Source of the DNA: Streptomyces sp. MspMP-M5
Lineage (GTDB): Bacteria; Actinomycetota; Actinomycetes; Streptomycetales; Streptomycetaceae
Direction: 5' to 3'
Assembly: GCF_000373585.1 (NCBI RefSeq)
Contig: NZ_KB891884.1
Location: 72,452 to 136,451, forward strand
Length of the DNA stretch: 64,000 nt
Within the stretch, counting starts at the first letter, position 1. Each line of letters starts with the position of its first letter. Shown here one piece after another: positions 50,574 through 58,879 of this stretch. Below the pieces are notes generated by a model, which was not told where the DNA came from, searched no databases, and saw only the letters and a list, made by a program, of their open reading frames with translations. A program made the position numbers and the translations under genes.

Positions 50574-52094
50574 TTAGAGCACCCATTCCTCGAGGTCCGC
50601 ACGGCGCCGCAGCGCCCAGGACGGTACGTAGCGTCCCCCGGCATTCTGGTGGTGCAGGGAGTCCAGCAGCTTCCGGACCCAGGGAGCACCGAGCCGGTCG
50701 GCCCACTCCATGGGGCCGCCGGGGTAGTTCACGCCGAGCCGCATGGCGGTGTCGATGTCCTCACGGGTGGCGACGCCCCGGGCCGCGGCGTCCACGGCGA
50801 AGTCGACGATCATGGCGACCGTGCGGGCGACGATCATGCCGGGGACGTCGTCGATCACGCTGACCTGTTTGCCGAGCGCCTGGAAGAGGCCGACGGCCTC
50901 GGCGACGTCCGCCCCGGAGGCCGTCGCCGAGGGGGCGAGGGCGATCCGGGTCGCGGCCCGGTAGTCGAGCGAGAGGTCGAACCGGAGGGCGGGGCCGCGG
51001 TCCCGGCCGGTGGCCGGACGGCCGTCGGTGAGGGCGAGAGCGGCGCCGCCGGGGAGCCGGACGAAGCCCTCGGACTCCCCCGGCGCGGCGTCGCGGGTGA
51101 CCTTGATGCCGGCGTTCTCGATCAGCTCGGGCAGTGCAGCGGCGGGGCCGGGCAGCTCGCCGTGCAGAGTGACCGAGGCCGGGGCCGGGTGCGGTGGTGC
51201 GGTCGCCGGTTCCGGTCGCGGGGCACCCTCGGCGTAGTCGAACCAGCCGCGCCCCGTCTTGCGGCCGTGCAGGCCGGCCTCCACCAGGCGGCGCTGCGCG
51301 AGGGACGGGGTGAACTTCGGGTCCTGGAAGAAGGCCGTCCACACCGAGTGGGTGACCGCCTCGTTCACGTCCTGCCCGATGAGGTCGGTGAGTTCGAACG
51401 GGCCCATCCGGAAGCCGCCGCCCTCGCGCAGGACGGCGTCGATGGTGGCGGGGTCGGCGGCCCGCTCCTCGTGGAGGCGCAGGGCCTCGGCGTAGAAGGG
51501 GCGGGCGATGCGGTTGACGATGAAGCCGGGGGTGTCGGCGCAGCGCACGGGTGTCTTGCCCCACGCCGCGGCGGTGTCGTAGGCGGTGGCCGCGGCGGTG
51601 TCGTCGGTCGCGAAGCCGCTGACGATCTCGACCAGGGGGAGCAGCGGCGCGGGGTTGAAGAAGTGCATGCCGACGCAGCGGCCGGGGTGCCGGAGCCCGC
51701 CTGCGACTGCGGTGACGGAGAGGGACGAGGTGTTGGTGGCCAGGAGGCAGTCGGCCGGGACGATGTCCTCCAAGGCACGGAACAGCGCCTGTTTGGCGGG
51801 GAGTTGCTCCAGGATGGCCTCGGCGACCAGTGCGGCGCCGGCGAGTTCGGCGAGCGCGTCGGCGGGGCAGAGGCGGGCGCGGGCGGCGTCCCGTTCGGAG
51901 GTCGGGATCCGGCCTTTCTCGACGAGCCGGTCCAGCCGGCGGACGATGGCCTCGGCGGCCTGCGCGGCGCGGCCGGGGACGCTGTCGTAGAGCCGGACGG
52001 GGTGGCCGGCGACCAGCGCCACCTGCGCGATCCCCTGCCCCATGGTGCCGGTGCCCACCACTGCCACGGTGGTGTCGGTCCCGATTGCCGTCAT
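50574..52094 (-). CDS. paaH: 3-hydroxyacyl-CoA dehydrogenase (PaaH-like, duplicated C-terminal domain)
   Basis: 506 aa. NAD-binding Rossmann fold from residue 8 ('VAVVGTGTMGQGIAQVALVAG'), family motif 'HFFNPAPLLPLVEIVSG', first 3HCDH C-domain about 190-285 ('DTPGFIVNRIARPFYAEALRL', cut to 20: DTPGFIVNRIARPFYAEALR), and a second C-domain about 400-500 ('DVPGMIVARTVAMIVDFAVD', 'GVNYPGGPMEWADRLG'). This two-lobed form is that of PaaH/PaaC-type enzymes that oxidise 3-hydroxyadipyl-CoA. The stop is 2 bp before the TetR start. A PaaR-like site lies 58 bp upstream of the ATG. Confidence 0.9.
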   Translation of the reverse strand: MTAIGTDTTVAVVGTGTMGQGIAQVALVAGHPVRLYDSVPGRAAQAAEAIVRRLDRLVEKGRIPTSERDAARARLCPADALAELAGAALVAEAILEQLPAKQALFRALEDIVPADCLLATNTSSLSVTAVAGGLRHPGRCVGMHFFNPAPLLPLVEIVSGFATDDTAAATAYDTAAAWGKTPVRCADTPGFIVNRIARPFYAEALRLHEERAADPATIDAVLREGGGFRMGPFELTDLIGQDVNEAVTHSVWTAFFQDPKFTPSLAQRRLVEAGLHGRKTGRGWFDYAEGAPRPEPATAPPHPAPASVTLHGELPGPAAALPELIENAGIKVTRDAAPGESEGFVRLPGGAALALTDGRPATGRDRGPALRFDLSLDYRAATRIALAPSATASGADVAEAVGLFQALGKQVSVIDDVPGMIVARTVAMIVDFAVDAAARGVATREDIDTAMRLGVNYPGGPMEWADRLGAPWVRKLLDSLHHQNAGGRYVPSWALRRRADLEEWVL

Positions 52095-52118
52095 CGCAGC
52101 TGATCCTCCCCGGCCGAG

Positions 52119-52127
52119 TTTTCCACA
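52119..52127 (+). promoter_or_regulatory. DnaA-box-like 9-mer near paaH/paaN promoters
   Basis: TTTTCCACA, one base off TTATCCACA, 25 bp from the palindrome at 52152. Confidence 0.35.
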
Positions 52128-52151
52128 GGTTGGCCGGGCCCTCTTGCCCCG

Positions 52152-52165
52152 ACCGATCGTTCGGT
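52152..52165. promoter_or_regulatory. PaaR-like operator between paaH and paaN
   Basis: ACCGATCGTTCGGT, an exact match to ACCGNNCGNNCGGT, in the divergent promoter region of paaH-paaR and paaN. Confidence 0.7.
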
Positions 52166-52246
52166 TACTCTAACTCCGTTGCCGTGTCACTCCCAGTCCC
52201 TATCCGCCTTCCGCTTTCCGCGCAGTCGACGAGGAGTTGGTCATCG

Positions 52247-53929
52247 ATGGCCGCCGAAATGACCGCAGCGCAGTTGATCGAGAAGCACCGCCCGACCCTC
52301 GACAAGGCGCTGGAAGTCATCCGCACCCGCGCGTACTGGTCCCCGCACCCCGAGCACCCCAAGGCGTACGGCGAGAACGCCGCGCAGGAGGGCCTGGCCG
52401 CGTTCGAGGCGCTGCGTGGCAACCGCTTCGCGCTCGACCAGCCCGGCACCGACGACTGGGCGGGCGAGGAAGTCTCGCCCTACGGACCGGAGTTGGGCAT
52501 CACCTATCCGCATCCGGACGTCTCGGTGCTGCTGCCGGCCATGCGGGCCGCGCTCCCCGCGTGGCGGGAGGCCGGACCGGAGGCGCGCGCCGCGGTGTGC
52601 CTGGAGATCCTGGCCCGGATCAGCGCGCGCACCCATGAGTTCGCGCAGGCCGTGATGCACACCAGCGGCCAGGCGTTCATGATGGCGTTCCAGGCGGGCG
52701 GGCCGCACGCCCAGGACCGCGGCCTGGAAGCCGTGGCGTACGCCTACGAGGAGCAGACCCGCACCCCCGGGACGGCGGCGTGGACCAAGCCGCAGGGCAA
52801 GCGGGAGCCGCTGGAGCTCACCAAGACGTTCACGGCCGTGCCGCGCGGCGTCGCCCTGGTGATCGGCTGCAACACCTTCCCGACGTGGAACGGCTATCCG
52901 GGCCTGTTCGCCTCACTGGCGACCGGCAATCCGGTGCTGGTCAAGCCGCATCCGCGCGCCGTGCTGCCGCTGGCCCTGACGGTCAAGGTGGCCCGGGAGG
53001 TGCTCGCCGAGGCCGGTTTCCCCGCCGACCTGGTGTGCCTGGCGGTGGACAAGCCGGGCGAGGGCCTGGCCAAGACGCTGGCGGTGCGGCCCGAGGTCCG
53101 GATCATCGACTACACCGGCTCGACCGCCTTCGGCGACTGGCTGGAGGCGAACGCCCGCCAGGCCCAGGTCTACACCGAGAAGGCCGGCGTCAACACCGTG
53201 CTCGTCGAGTCCACCGACGACTACAAGGGCATGCTCGCCAACCTCGCCTTCTCGCTGTCGCTCTACAGCGGCCAGATGTGCACCACACCGCAGAATCTGC
53301 TGATCCCGCGGGACGGCATCGACACCGACGCCGGCCCGAAGTCGTACGACGAGGTCGTCAGCGATCTGGCGGGCGCGGTCAACGGCCTGCTGGGCGATGA
53401 CGCGCGGGCCAACGCACTGCTCGGTGCGATCGTCAATCCGCAGGTCAAGGAGCGGATCGACGAGGCGACCGGGCTCGGCGAGGTGGCGCTGGCCTCCCGC
53501 GAGGTGGTGAACCCGGAGTTCCCGGGTGCCACGGTCCGCACGCCGGTGATCGTCAAGCTGGACGGCGCCAAGCCGGAGTCCGAGGCGGCGTATCTCTCGG
53601 AGTGCTTCGGCCCGGTCTCCTTCGCGGTGGCGGTCGACTCGGCGGCCGACGCGGTGGCGCTGCTGCGGCGCACGGTCCGGGAGAAGGGCGCCATGACGGT
53701 CGGCGCGTACACCACCTCGACCGAGGTGGAGCGGCTGGTGGAGGACGCCTGTCTGGAGGAGTGCGCCCAGCTGTCGCTGAATCTGACCGGTGGGGTGTAT
53801 GTGAACCAGACGGCGGCGTTCTCCGACTTCCACGGCTCGGGCGGCAATCCGGCGGCCAACGCGGCGCTGTGCGACGGCGCGTTCGTGGCCAACCGGTTCC
53901 GGACGGTGGAGGTGCGGCGGGAACCGTGA
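52247..53929 (+). CDS. paaN: Phenylacetate degradation aldehyde dehydrogenase PaaN
   Basis: 560 aa. The ATG at 52247 has GAGGAG upstream; the frame is open far further but without coding logic. PaaN-type aldehyde dehydrogenase: 'VIGCNTFPTWNGYPGLFASLATGNPVLVKPHP' (positions about 200-235), 'YTEKAGVNTVLVES' with the conserved Glu, and the catalytic Cys in 'YSGQMCTTPQN'. It lacks a hydratase domain, so it resembles the PaaN of actinobacteria and Azoarcus rather than the fused PaaZ. Oxidises the semialdehyde formed after ring opening. Confidence 0.93.
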   Translation: MAAEMTAAQLIEKHRPTLDKALEVIRTRAYWSPHPEHPKAYGENAAQEGLAAFEALRGNRFALDQPGTDDWAGEEVSPYGPELGITYPHPDVSVLLPAMRAALPAWREAGPEARAAVCLEILARISARTHEFAQAVMHTSGQAFMMAFQAGGPHAQDRGLEAVAYAYEEQTRTPGTAAWTKPQGKREPLELTKTFTAVPRGVALVIGCNTFPTWNGYPGLFASLATGNPVLVKPHPRAVLPLALTVKVAREVLAEAGFPADLVCLAVDKPGEGLAKTLAVRPEVRIIDYTGSTAFGDWLEANARQAQVYTEKAGVNTVLVESTDDYKGMLANLAFSLSLYSGQMCTTPQNLLIPRDGIDTDAGPKSYDEVVSDLAGAVNGLLGDDARANALLGAIVNPQVKERIDEATGLGEVALASREVVNPEFPGATVRTPVIVKLDGAKPESEAAYLSECFGPVSFAVAVDSAADAVALLRRTVREKGAMTVGAYTTSTEVERLVEDACLEECAQLSLNLTGGVYVNQTAAFSDFHGSGGNPAANAALCDGAFVANRFRTVEVRREP

Positions 53930-53933
53930 GCTC

Positions 53934-53963
53934 CCGGGGCCCGGGGCGCCTCCCGGGCCCCGG
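53934..53963 (+). terminator. Terminator after paaN
   Basis: Perfect 12-bp stem CCGGGGCCCGGG / CCCGGGCCCCGG with a 6-nt loop, 4 bp past the stop codon. Confidence 0.78.
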
Positions 53964-53989
53964 CCCCTCCTGCCCGAAGGGCAGGACGC

Positions 53990-54073
53990 AGCGGCGCGGC
54001 CCGACGGTGCGGACCTCCTCGGTCAGGAAGGCGTTCGCGGTCCGGACGACCAAGCCGATGCGATGTTGAAGTA
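53990..54073 (-). pseudogene. Remnant of TrmH/SpoU rRNA-tRNA methyltransferase (C-terminal-side fragment)
   Basis: On the minus strand, TTCAACATC from 54070 reads FNI. After a shift of frame, 'IGLVVRTANAFLTEEVRTVG' follows, joined directly to 'PRRCVLPFGQEGPG'. In the family these are separated by about 55 residues and are followed by the SAM-binding C-terminus, which is missing. The fragment therefore carries a frameshift and an internal deletion. It continues the fragment at 55067-55300 after a roughly 1-kb interruption. Confidence 0.8.
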
Positions 54074-54117
54074 CCGGATACATGACAGGTGTGGGCCCGG
54101 CCCGCCGTCATGGCTGC

Positions 54118-54882
54118 TCACGGCACCGGTGGTGGGCCTCCCCAGTGGAAGAGGGCCATGGCGACGCTCGTAGCCAGGTTGTAGCTGGACACCTGGGGCC
54201 TCATCGGGAGGGCTACGAGCTTGGTGGCCCCCTTCCGGAGTTCCGGAGAGATCCCGTGCCGCTCAGAACCGAACGCCAGCAGCGCGTCATCGGGGAGCGT
54301 CACAGATCTGATGTCGTCTCCTTCCGGGTCCAGCGCGTACACCGGCCCCGGCGGTAGGTCGTCGAGCTGGAGACTCTCCACCGCGGTCGCGTAATGGAGG
54401 CCGGCTGCCGCGCGCACCACGTTGGGGTGCCACGGGTCCATATCGCCGGTCGTGACCACGCCGGTTGCGCCGAACCCGGCAGCGAGCCGGACCACGGCGC
54501 CGACATTCCCCAGATTCCGTGGGTTCTCCAGGACGACGACCGGAGCCGGCCGCGGGGCTCCCGACAGGACCGCCAGGTTTCGTCGGGGCTCAGGGCGAAC
54601 GGCCAAACCGGCCACCTGCGTCGGATGCACCCTGGGCACGAGGTCCCGGTACGTTGCGGTCGGCACCTCGATCACAAGATCGTCCAACCGGTCCGCAACG
54701 TCACCGGCCAACTCATCTGCCAGCCCCAGGATGGCGCCCTTGTCACTGGAAATCGCGACGCGGACATCCGCCCCGAAGCGGAGAGCGTGCTTCAAGGCAT
54801 GGAACCCGTCCAGCAGCACCATCTCAGGCGCAGCGTCCCGCCACTGCCGTACGGCTCTCGTGATCTCGTCCTCGCTCACCAC
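54118..54882 (-). CDS. SpoU/TrmH family RNA 2'-O-methyltransferase, probably acquired
   Basis: 254 aa. N-terminal substrate-binding domain about 1-105; SPOUT catalytic domain with motif 1 'VVLENPRNLGNVGAVVRLAAG', motif 2 'LLAFGSERHGIS', and motif 3 'LPMRPQVSSYNLATSVAMALF' (Tyr replaces the usual Leu in SLNVS; quoted at or below 20 residues: LPMRPQVSSYNLATSVAMAL). The codon usage includes TTG, ATT, AGA, CCT and GCT more often than its neighbours. The gene sits inside the remains of another SpoU gene. The family includes TrmH, RlmB-like and antibiotic-resistance enzymes (TsnR, AviRb); which it is cannot be told from sequence. GTG starts at 54882 and 54879. Confidence 0.85.
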   Translation of the reverse strand: MVSEDEITRAVRQWRDAAPEMVLLDGFHALKHALRFGADVRVAISSDKGAILGLADELAGDVADRLDDLVIEVPTATYRDLVPRVHPTQVAGLAVRPEPRRNLAVLSGAPRPAPVVVLENPRNLGNVGAVVRLAAGFGATGVVTTGDMDPWHPNVVRAAAGLHYATAVESLQLDDLPPGPVYALDPEGDDIRSVTLPDDALLAFGSERHGISPELRKGATKLVALPMRPQVSSYNLATSVAMALFHWGGPPPVP

Positions 54883-55335
54883 TTCAGAGTACGGCTCACG
54901 GCCGCTACCAGGGCCTTCGCCTGTGCGGGAGCACTGTGTGCACCATCAGTCGGCGGCGTTCCGTGGTGCCGGCCGTGGATGTCGGCAACCGGCTCCGCCC
55001 GGATGCCCCGACCAGCGACGACCGGCTGTTCTGCCACGTCTACGGGCGCGGTGACCGCAAGACGGATCAGTTCGTGCCGGGCGGGCCGTAGTCGTGGCTC
55101 CGGTTCTCGACGGCCACATGGAAGCCGTGGCGGCGGGTGTCGAGGTCGGCGGCGATCGCCTCGCGTGTCCGGGAGCGGTAGCGGTCGACGACATTGCGGC
55201 GGTCGCCGTGGGCGAGCAGCTCGGGGTCGTGGCGGCCGTCCTGCGGCCGGGGCTGCGGGTGCGGGCCGACGCCGATCGTGGGCCCGTACCCTTCGTCGCC
55301 CTAGAGGGGCTTCGCGGGGGCGGTGGTTTCGCTGC
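54883..55335. other. Intergenic region with pseudogene fragment
   Basis: Leader of the methyltransferase gene, then the 5'-part remnant at 55067-55300. A short plus-strand frame at about 54939-55091 has no domain and is not called. Confidence 0.6.
55067..55300 (-). pseudogene. Remnant of TrmH/SpoU methyltransferase (N-terminal part)
   Basis: The minus-strand frame from 55300 reads '...RPQDGRHDPELLAHGDRR', 'NVVDRYRSRTREAIAADLDT', 'RRHGFHVAVENRSHDY', then runs into unrelated 'GPPGTN' and a stop. It matches the N-terminal half of actinobacterial TrmH-family proteins (Rv0881 type), which continue 'HDFNIGSVVRTANAF', the very text found at 54010-54073. An in-frame TAG at 55301-55303 precedes it and no start codon is left. 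Confidence 0.8.
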
Positions 55336-56694
55336 TCACCCCATGGGCGTAGGGCCGTCGCCGCCGGAGCGGGCAGCGGCCTCCGGCGCACCGCCGCCGG
55401 GGACCACGCTGCCGACGGGGCCGCCGCTGCCCGGGAGCAGCCGGCGGCGCAGGCCGGAGAGCCGGCCGCCGAGCCAGGTCAGGAAGGTCGTCGGCAGGAA
55501 GACGGCGTCGGCGGTGATCATCGCCAGGGAGAAGAACGGCAGCCCCAGCAGGAACGCGATCGAGAGGTGCTCGCAGATCATGGCGACCAGCAGCACGTTC
55601 TTCAGGCGCCGGTTGAAGAGGGTGAACGGGAAGGCGACCTGCACGATCACGGTCCCGTAGGTGATCAGCATGACCATCAGGCCGTTGCTGCCGAGCAGCT
55701 GGGAGAGTGCCGGCCAGGGGGAGAAATAGTCCAGGTGCATCGGGTAGTAGACGGCGGTGCCGTCCTGCCAGCGCGAGCCCTGGATCTTGTACCAGCCGGC
55801 GGTGGCGTAGACGAGGCAGACCTCGACCATGATCACCAGCAGGACGCCGTTGTGCGCCAGTTTGGCGAGGGTGTCGAGGACGATCCGGGGCTCCCCGGGG
55901 GCGTACCGGCGCGCCGCCCACCACAGGCCGTGCGCCGCCCACAGCCCCCACAGGGCCAGGCTCCAGCCGAAGTGCGGGAACGGCCCGTGCCCGAACCACG
56001 TGAGCCCGGGGGCGCCGGCCAGCTGGGCCGCGGCGAGGGCGAGGCCGAGCACCGCCCACAGGACGATGCCGGTCAGGTCGCGGGGCGCGGCCGCGGCGCC
56101 TCCCCCGGAGCCGGCGACAGCCGCCGCGCGCCGGGCGCGGCGGGCGTCCAGCGACCACACCTGACCGCACCGGGTCAGCACGAGGTACATCGACATCAGA
56201 TGGATGACGTTGTCGCCGCCGTCCCCGATGAAGACGCTGCGGTTCTGCAGCGACAGCACGCCGATCATGAACAGCACCGACATGGTGCGGGTGCGCCAGC
56301 CCAGCATCAGCAGCGCGCTGGCCACGATGGCGAGGAGGTAGACGCACTCGAACCAGGTGCCGCTGTCGGACCAGACCAGGACGGAGAAGCCCTGGTTGCC
56401 CTCCAGCAGCCGGCGCGCCATGCCGAAGTCCCAGGGGCCGCCGGGTCCGTAGAGCTGCTCGCGGTGGGGCCATTCCCGCAGCAGGAACAGCAGCCAGGTG
56501 CCGGCGAAGCCGATCCGGATGACGGCGGTCTGGTACGGGGCCCGCGCCCGGCCGGTGACCCAGCCGAAGCCGCGGCCCACGGCGCGTTCGAGGCGGGTCT
56601 CCTCGTAGGCACCGGGGGTGCCCTCGGGAGCCGCCGTGGGGGCTTCGGGGGCGGGCGGGGCGGTGTGCGGCTGCTGCGGCGTCGGTGACGTCAC
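55336..56694 (-). CDS. HTTM domain membrane protein
   Basis: 452 aa from a GTG that overlaps the DUF5819 stop (GTGA). About eight membrane helices with horizontally transferred transmembrane domain motifs: 'AVIRIGFAGTWLLFLL', 'MLGWRTRTMSVLFMIGVLSL', 'NVIHLMSMYLVL', 'YATAGWYKIQG' and 'YYPMHLDYFSPWP'. HTTM is related to vitamin K-dependent gamma-carboxylase, but the bacterial substrate is unknown. Pro/Ala-rich N-terminus. The open frame continues far upstream as an arginine-rich shadow. Confidence 0.9.
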   Translation of the reverse strand: MTSPTPQQPHTAPPAPEAPTAAPEGTPGAYEETRLERAVGRGFGWVTGRARAPYQTAVIRIGFAGTWLLFLLREWPHREQLYGPGGPWDFGMARRLLEGNQGFSVLVWSDSGTWFECVYLLAIVASALLMLGWRTRTMSVLFMIGVLSLQNRSVFIGDGGDNVIHLMSMYLVLTRCGQVWSLDARRARRAAAVAGSGGGAAAAPRDLTGIVLWAVLGLALAAAQLAGAPGLTWFGHGPFPHFGWSLALWGLWAAHGLWWAARRYAPGEPRIVLDTLAKLAHNGVLLVIMVEVCLVYATAGWYKIQGSRWQDGTAVYYPMHLDYFSPWPALSQLLGSNGLMVMLITYGTVIVQVAFPFTLFNRRLKNVLLVAMICEHLSIAFLLGLPFFSLAMITADAVFLPTTFLTWLGGRLSGLRRRLLPGSGGPVGSVVPGGGAPEAAARSGGDGPTPMG

Positions 56695-57362
56695 TGGATG
56701 GTCGCCCCCTCGGGCAGGTCGTTCGCGGTGACCTGCCACCAGGGCAGTACGCGGTAGGCGGGCTTGTCGCTGATCTTCTCGGTGCTCCACGGCGGCGGGA
56801 GCACCGGGGTGGTCTGCGAGCGGACCTGGATCTGCTCGATCCGGTTGCCGCCCCTGGTCCACTCGCCGGACATCCGGAGCATCACGATCCGCCGGATATA
56901 ACGGGCGAAGCTCTCGCCGCGCTCGCCGGTCGGGCGATTCTGTGCGTCGAGGGAGTTGGACAGCAGCTCCCAGCCGCGGCGGAGCTGGTTCTGCTGGGTG
57001 TGGCTGGGCAGCGGGTTGTGGAGGATGCCCTGGCCGTCGCGCGCGGTCAGGTCGGTCCAGCCGGTCGTCCGCACGGTGCTGTCCTGGGCGCGCAGCTGCG
57101 CGCGGACCTGGACGTCGGTGTTCTGTTGGAGCGGGTTGGGGGCGAACAGCTTCCAGTTCTGCTCGTACTCGGGATAGACGTAGTCGCTGATCAGCCCGCC
57201 CTGCTGCTTGCTGAGCGTGTTCGACGGCGCGACGTGCAGGAACATCATCGCGAGATGGATCAGGACGGCGACCGCGATACCGCTGGCCGCCACGCCTATG
57301 ACGATCCGCGAAGGCAGCGACAGCGCGGACAGTGGCCGCGATTCGTCCCCGTATGACTGCAT
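56691..57362 (-). CDS. DUF5819 family membrane protein
   Basis: 223 aa. One N-terminal membrane helix (about 18-42) and an extracytoplasmic domain with the family hallmark '[21 protein letters not shown]' (residues about 61-81; shown at 20: [20 protein letters not shown]), and '[14 protein letters not shown]' at the end. Coupled to the HTTM gene by a 4-bp overlap; the two families usually occur as neighbours, so they probably act together at the membrane. Divergent from paaA. Confidence 0.88.
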   Translation of the reverse strand: MQSYGDESRPLSALSLPSRIVIGVAASGIAVAVLIHLAMMFLHVAPSNTLSKQQGGLISDYVYPEYEQNWKLFAPNPLQQNTDVQVRAQLRAQDSTVRTTGWTDLTARDGQGILHNPLPSHTQQNQLRRGWELLSNSLDAQNRPTGERGESFARYIRRIVMLRMSGEWTRGGNRIEQIQVRSQTTPVLPPPWSTEKISDKPAYRVLPWWQVTANDLPEGATIQ

Positions 57363-57446
57363 TCCCGCCCCGTTCCCCGTCCTCGTCCGACCGACTCCGC
57401 CCCGGAACGGTACCTACGCGGCCCGCCCCGGCACACCTTCCCCTGG

Positions 57447-57455
57447 TTATCCACA
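57447..57455 (+). promoter_or_regulatory. DnaA box upstream of paaA
   Basis: TTATCCACA, the classical DnaA 9-mer, 36 bp from the PaaR-like operator at 57491. Confidence 0.5.
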
Positions 57456-57490
57456 GGCTTGACACCCGCGGTCCGCCCACTCACCATTGA

Positions 57491-57504
57491 ACCGAACGAT
57501 CGGT
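57491..57504. promoter_or_regulatory. PaaR-like operator of the paaABCDE operon
   Basis: ACCGAACGATCGGT, an exact match to ACCGNNCGNNCGGT, 7 bp before the ribosome site GGAGGAGG and 24 bp before the paaA ATG, where a repressor would block transcription or the start. Confidence 0.72.
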
Positions 57505-57527
57505 CGGTCGGGAGGAGGGGGCACCAC

Positions 57528-58511
57528 ATGACGACGATCGCGCCGGAGGACACAGGACACGAGGCCCTGTTCGACGCCACCATCGCCGCGGAGGAGCGGA
57601 TCGAACCACGTGACTGGATGCCGGACGGCTACCGCGCCTCGCTGGTACGCCAGATCGCCCAGCACGCCCACTCCGAGATCATCGGCATGCAGCCGGAAGC
57701 CAACTGGATCACCAGAGCACCGTCCCTGCGCCGCAAGGCGATCCTCATGGCCAAGGTGCAGGACGAAGCCGGACACGGCCTGTATCTCTACAGCGCCGCA
57801 GAAACCCTCGGCACCGGCCGCGACGAACTCCTCGACAAGCTCCACACCGGCCGCCAGAGATACTCCTCGATCTTCAACTACCCCACCCTGACCTGGGCCG
57901 ACGTCGGCGCCATCGGCTGGCTCGTGGACGGCGCCGCCATCACCAACCAAGTCCCACTCTGCCGCTGCTCCTACGGCCCCTACGCCCGCGCCATGGTCCG
58001 CATCTGCAAGGAGGAGTCCTTCCACCAGCGCCAGGGATACGAGCTGCTGCTCACCCTCAGCCGCGGCACGAAGGCCCAGCACGCCATGGCCCAGGACGCC
58101 GTCGACCGCTGGTGGTGGCCCTCGCTGATGATGTTCGGCCCGCCCGACGACGAATCCGCCCACTCCGCCCAGTCCATGGCCTGGAAGATCAAGCGCCACT
58201 CCAACGACGAGCTCCGCCAGCGCTTCGTGGACATCTGCGTGCCCCAGGCCGAGGCCCTCGGCCTCACCCTCCCCGACCCCGACCTGCGATGGAACGACGA
58301 ACGGGGCCACTGGGACTTCGGCCCCATCGACTGGACCGAATTCCACGAGGTCCTCAGGGGCAACGGCCCCTGCAACGACGAACGGATCGGCCGCCGCCGC
58401 CGCGCCCACGAAGAAGGCGCCTGGGTACGCGAGGCCGCCGCCGCACACGCCGCCAGACACCCCGCCCGCAGCCCGCACCGCGGCACCGACCAGGAGGAGG
58501 CGGCCCGATGA
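57528..58511 (+). CDS. paaA: Phenylacetyl-CoA epoxidase subunit PaaA
   Basis: 327 aa catalytic diiron subunit of the ring-1,2-epoxidase. Diiron ligands appear in two helical pairs: '[12 protein letters not shown]' and '[12 protein letters not shown]', then '[15 protein letters not shown]' and '[13 protein letters not shown]'. It oxidises phenylacetyl-CoA with O2, with PaaC as structural partner and PaaE as reductase. The ATG at 57528 follows GGAGGAGG; the frame is open to 57459 but that region holds the operator. First of five overlapping genes. Confidence 0.96.
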   Translation: MTTIAPEDTGHEALFDATIAAEERIEPRDWMPDGYRASLVRQIAQHAHSEIIGMQPEANWITRAPSLRRKAILMAKVQDEAGHGLYLYSAAETLGTGRDELLDKLHTGRQRYSSIFNYPTLTWADVGAIGWLVDGAAITNQVPLCRCSYGPYARAMVRICKEESFHQRQGYELLLTLSRGTKAQHAMAQDAVDRWWWPSLMMFGPPDDESAHSAQSMAWKIKRHSNDELRQRFVDICVPQAEALGLTLPDPDLRWNDERGHWDFGPIDWTEFHEVLRGNGPCNDERIGRRRRAHEEGAWVREAAAAHAARHPARSPHRGTDQEEAAR

Positions 58512-58879
58512 CGTCACCACGCCCCGCGAACGTCCCGCCCCCGCCCGCCACCACGGCGCAGCCCCGGGTCGGCGCAGACCCCACGGCCACCACCGGCCCC
58601 GCCGACTGGCCCCTGTGGGAGGTCTTCGTCCGCGGCCGCCGCGGCCTGTCCCACACCCACGCCGGCAGCCTCCACGCCCCCGACGCCCAGATGGCCCTGC
58701 GCAACGCCCGCGACCTCTACACACGCCGCTCCGAGGGCGTCTCCATCTGGGTGGTCCCCTCCGCCGAGATCACCGCCTCCTCCCCGGACGAGAAGGACGC
58801 CTTCTTCGAACCGGCCGGCGACAAGCCCTACCGCCACCCCACCTTCTATGAGATCCCCGAGGGGGTGCACCACCTGTGA
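58508..58879 (+). CDS. paaB: Phenylacetyl-CoA epoxidase subunit PaaB
   Basis: 123 aa. A Pro/Ala-rich N-terminus of about 30 residues (longer than usual) precedes the PaaB core '[20 protein letters not shown]', '[20 protein letters not shown]' and '[10 protein letters not shown]'. It bridges PaaAC heterodimers. Starts within the paaA stop (ATGA). Confidence 0.94.
   Translation: MTSPRPANVPPPPATTAQPRVGADPTATTGPADWPLWEVFVRGRRGLSHTHAGSLHAPDAQMALRNARDLYTRRSEGVSIWVVPSAEITASSPDEKDAFFEPAGDKPYRHPTFYEIPEGVHHL

Noticed and set aside
54939..55091. Short plus-strand ORF in the methyltransferase locus
   Set aside because: No domain; the opposite strand carries the recognisable remnant.
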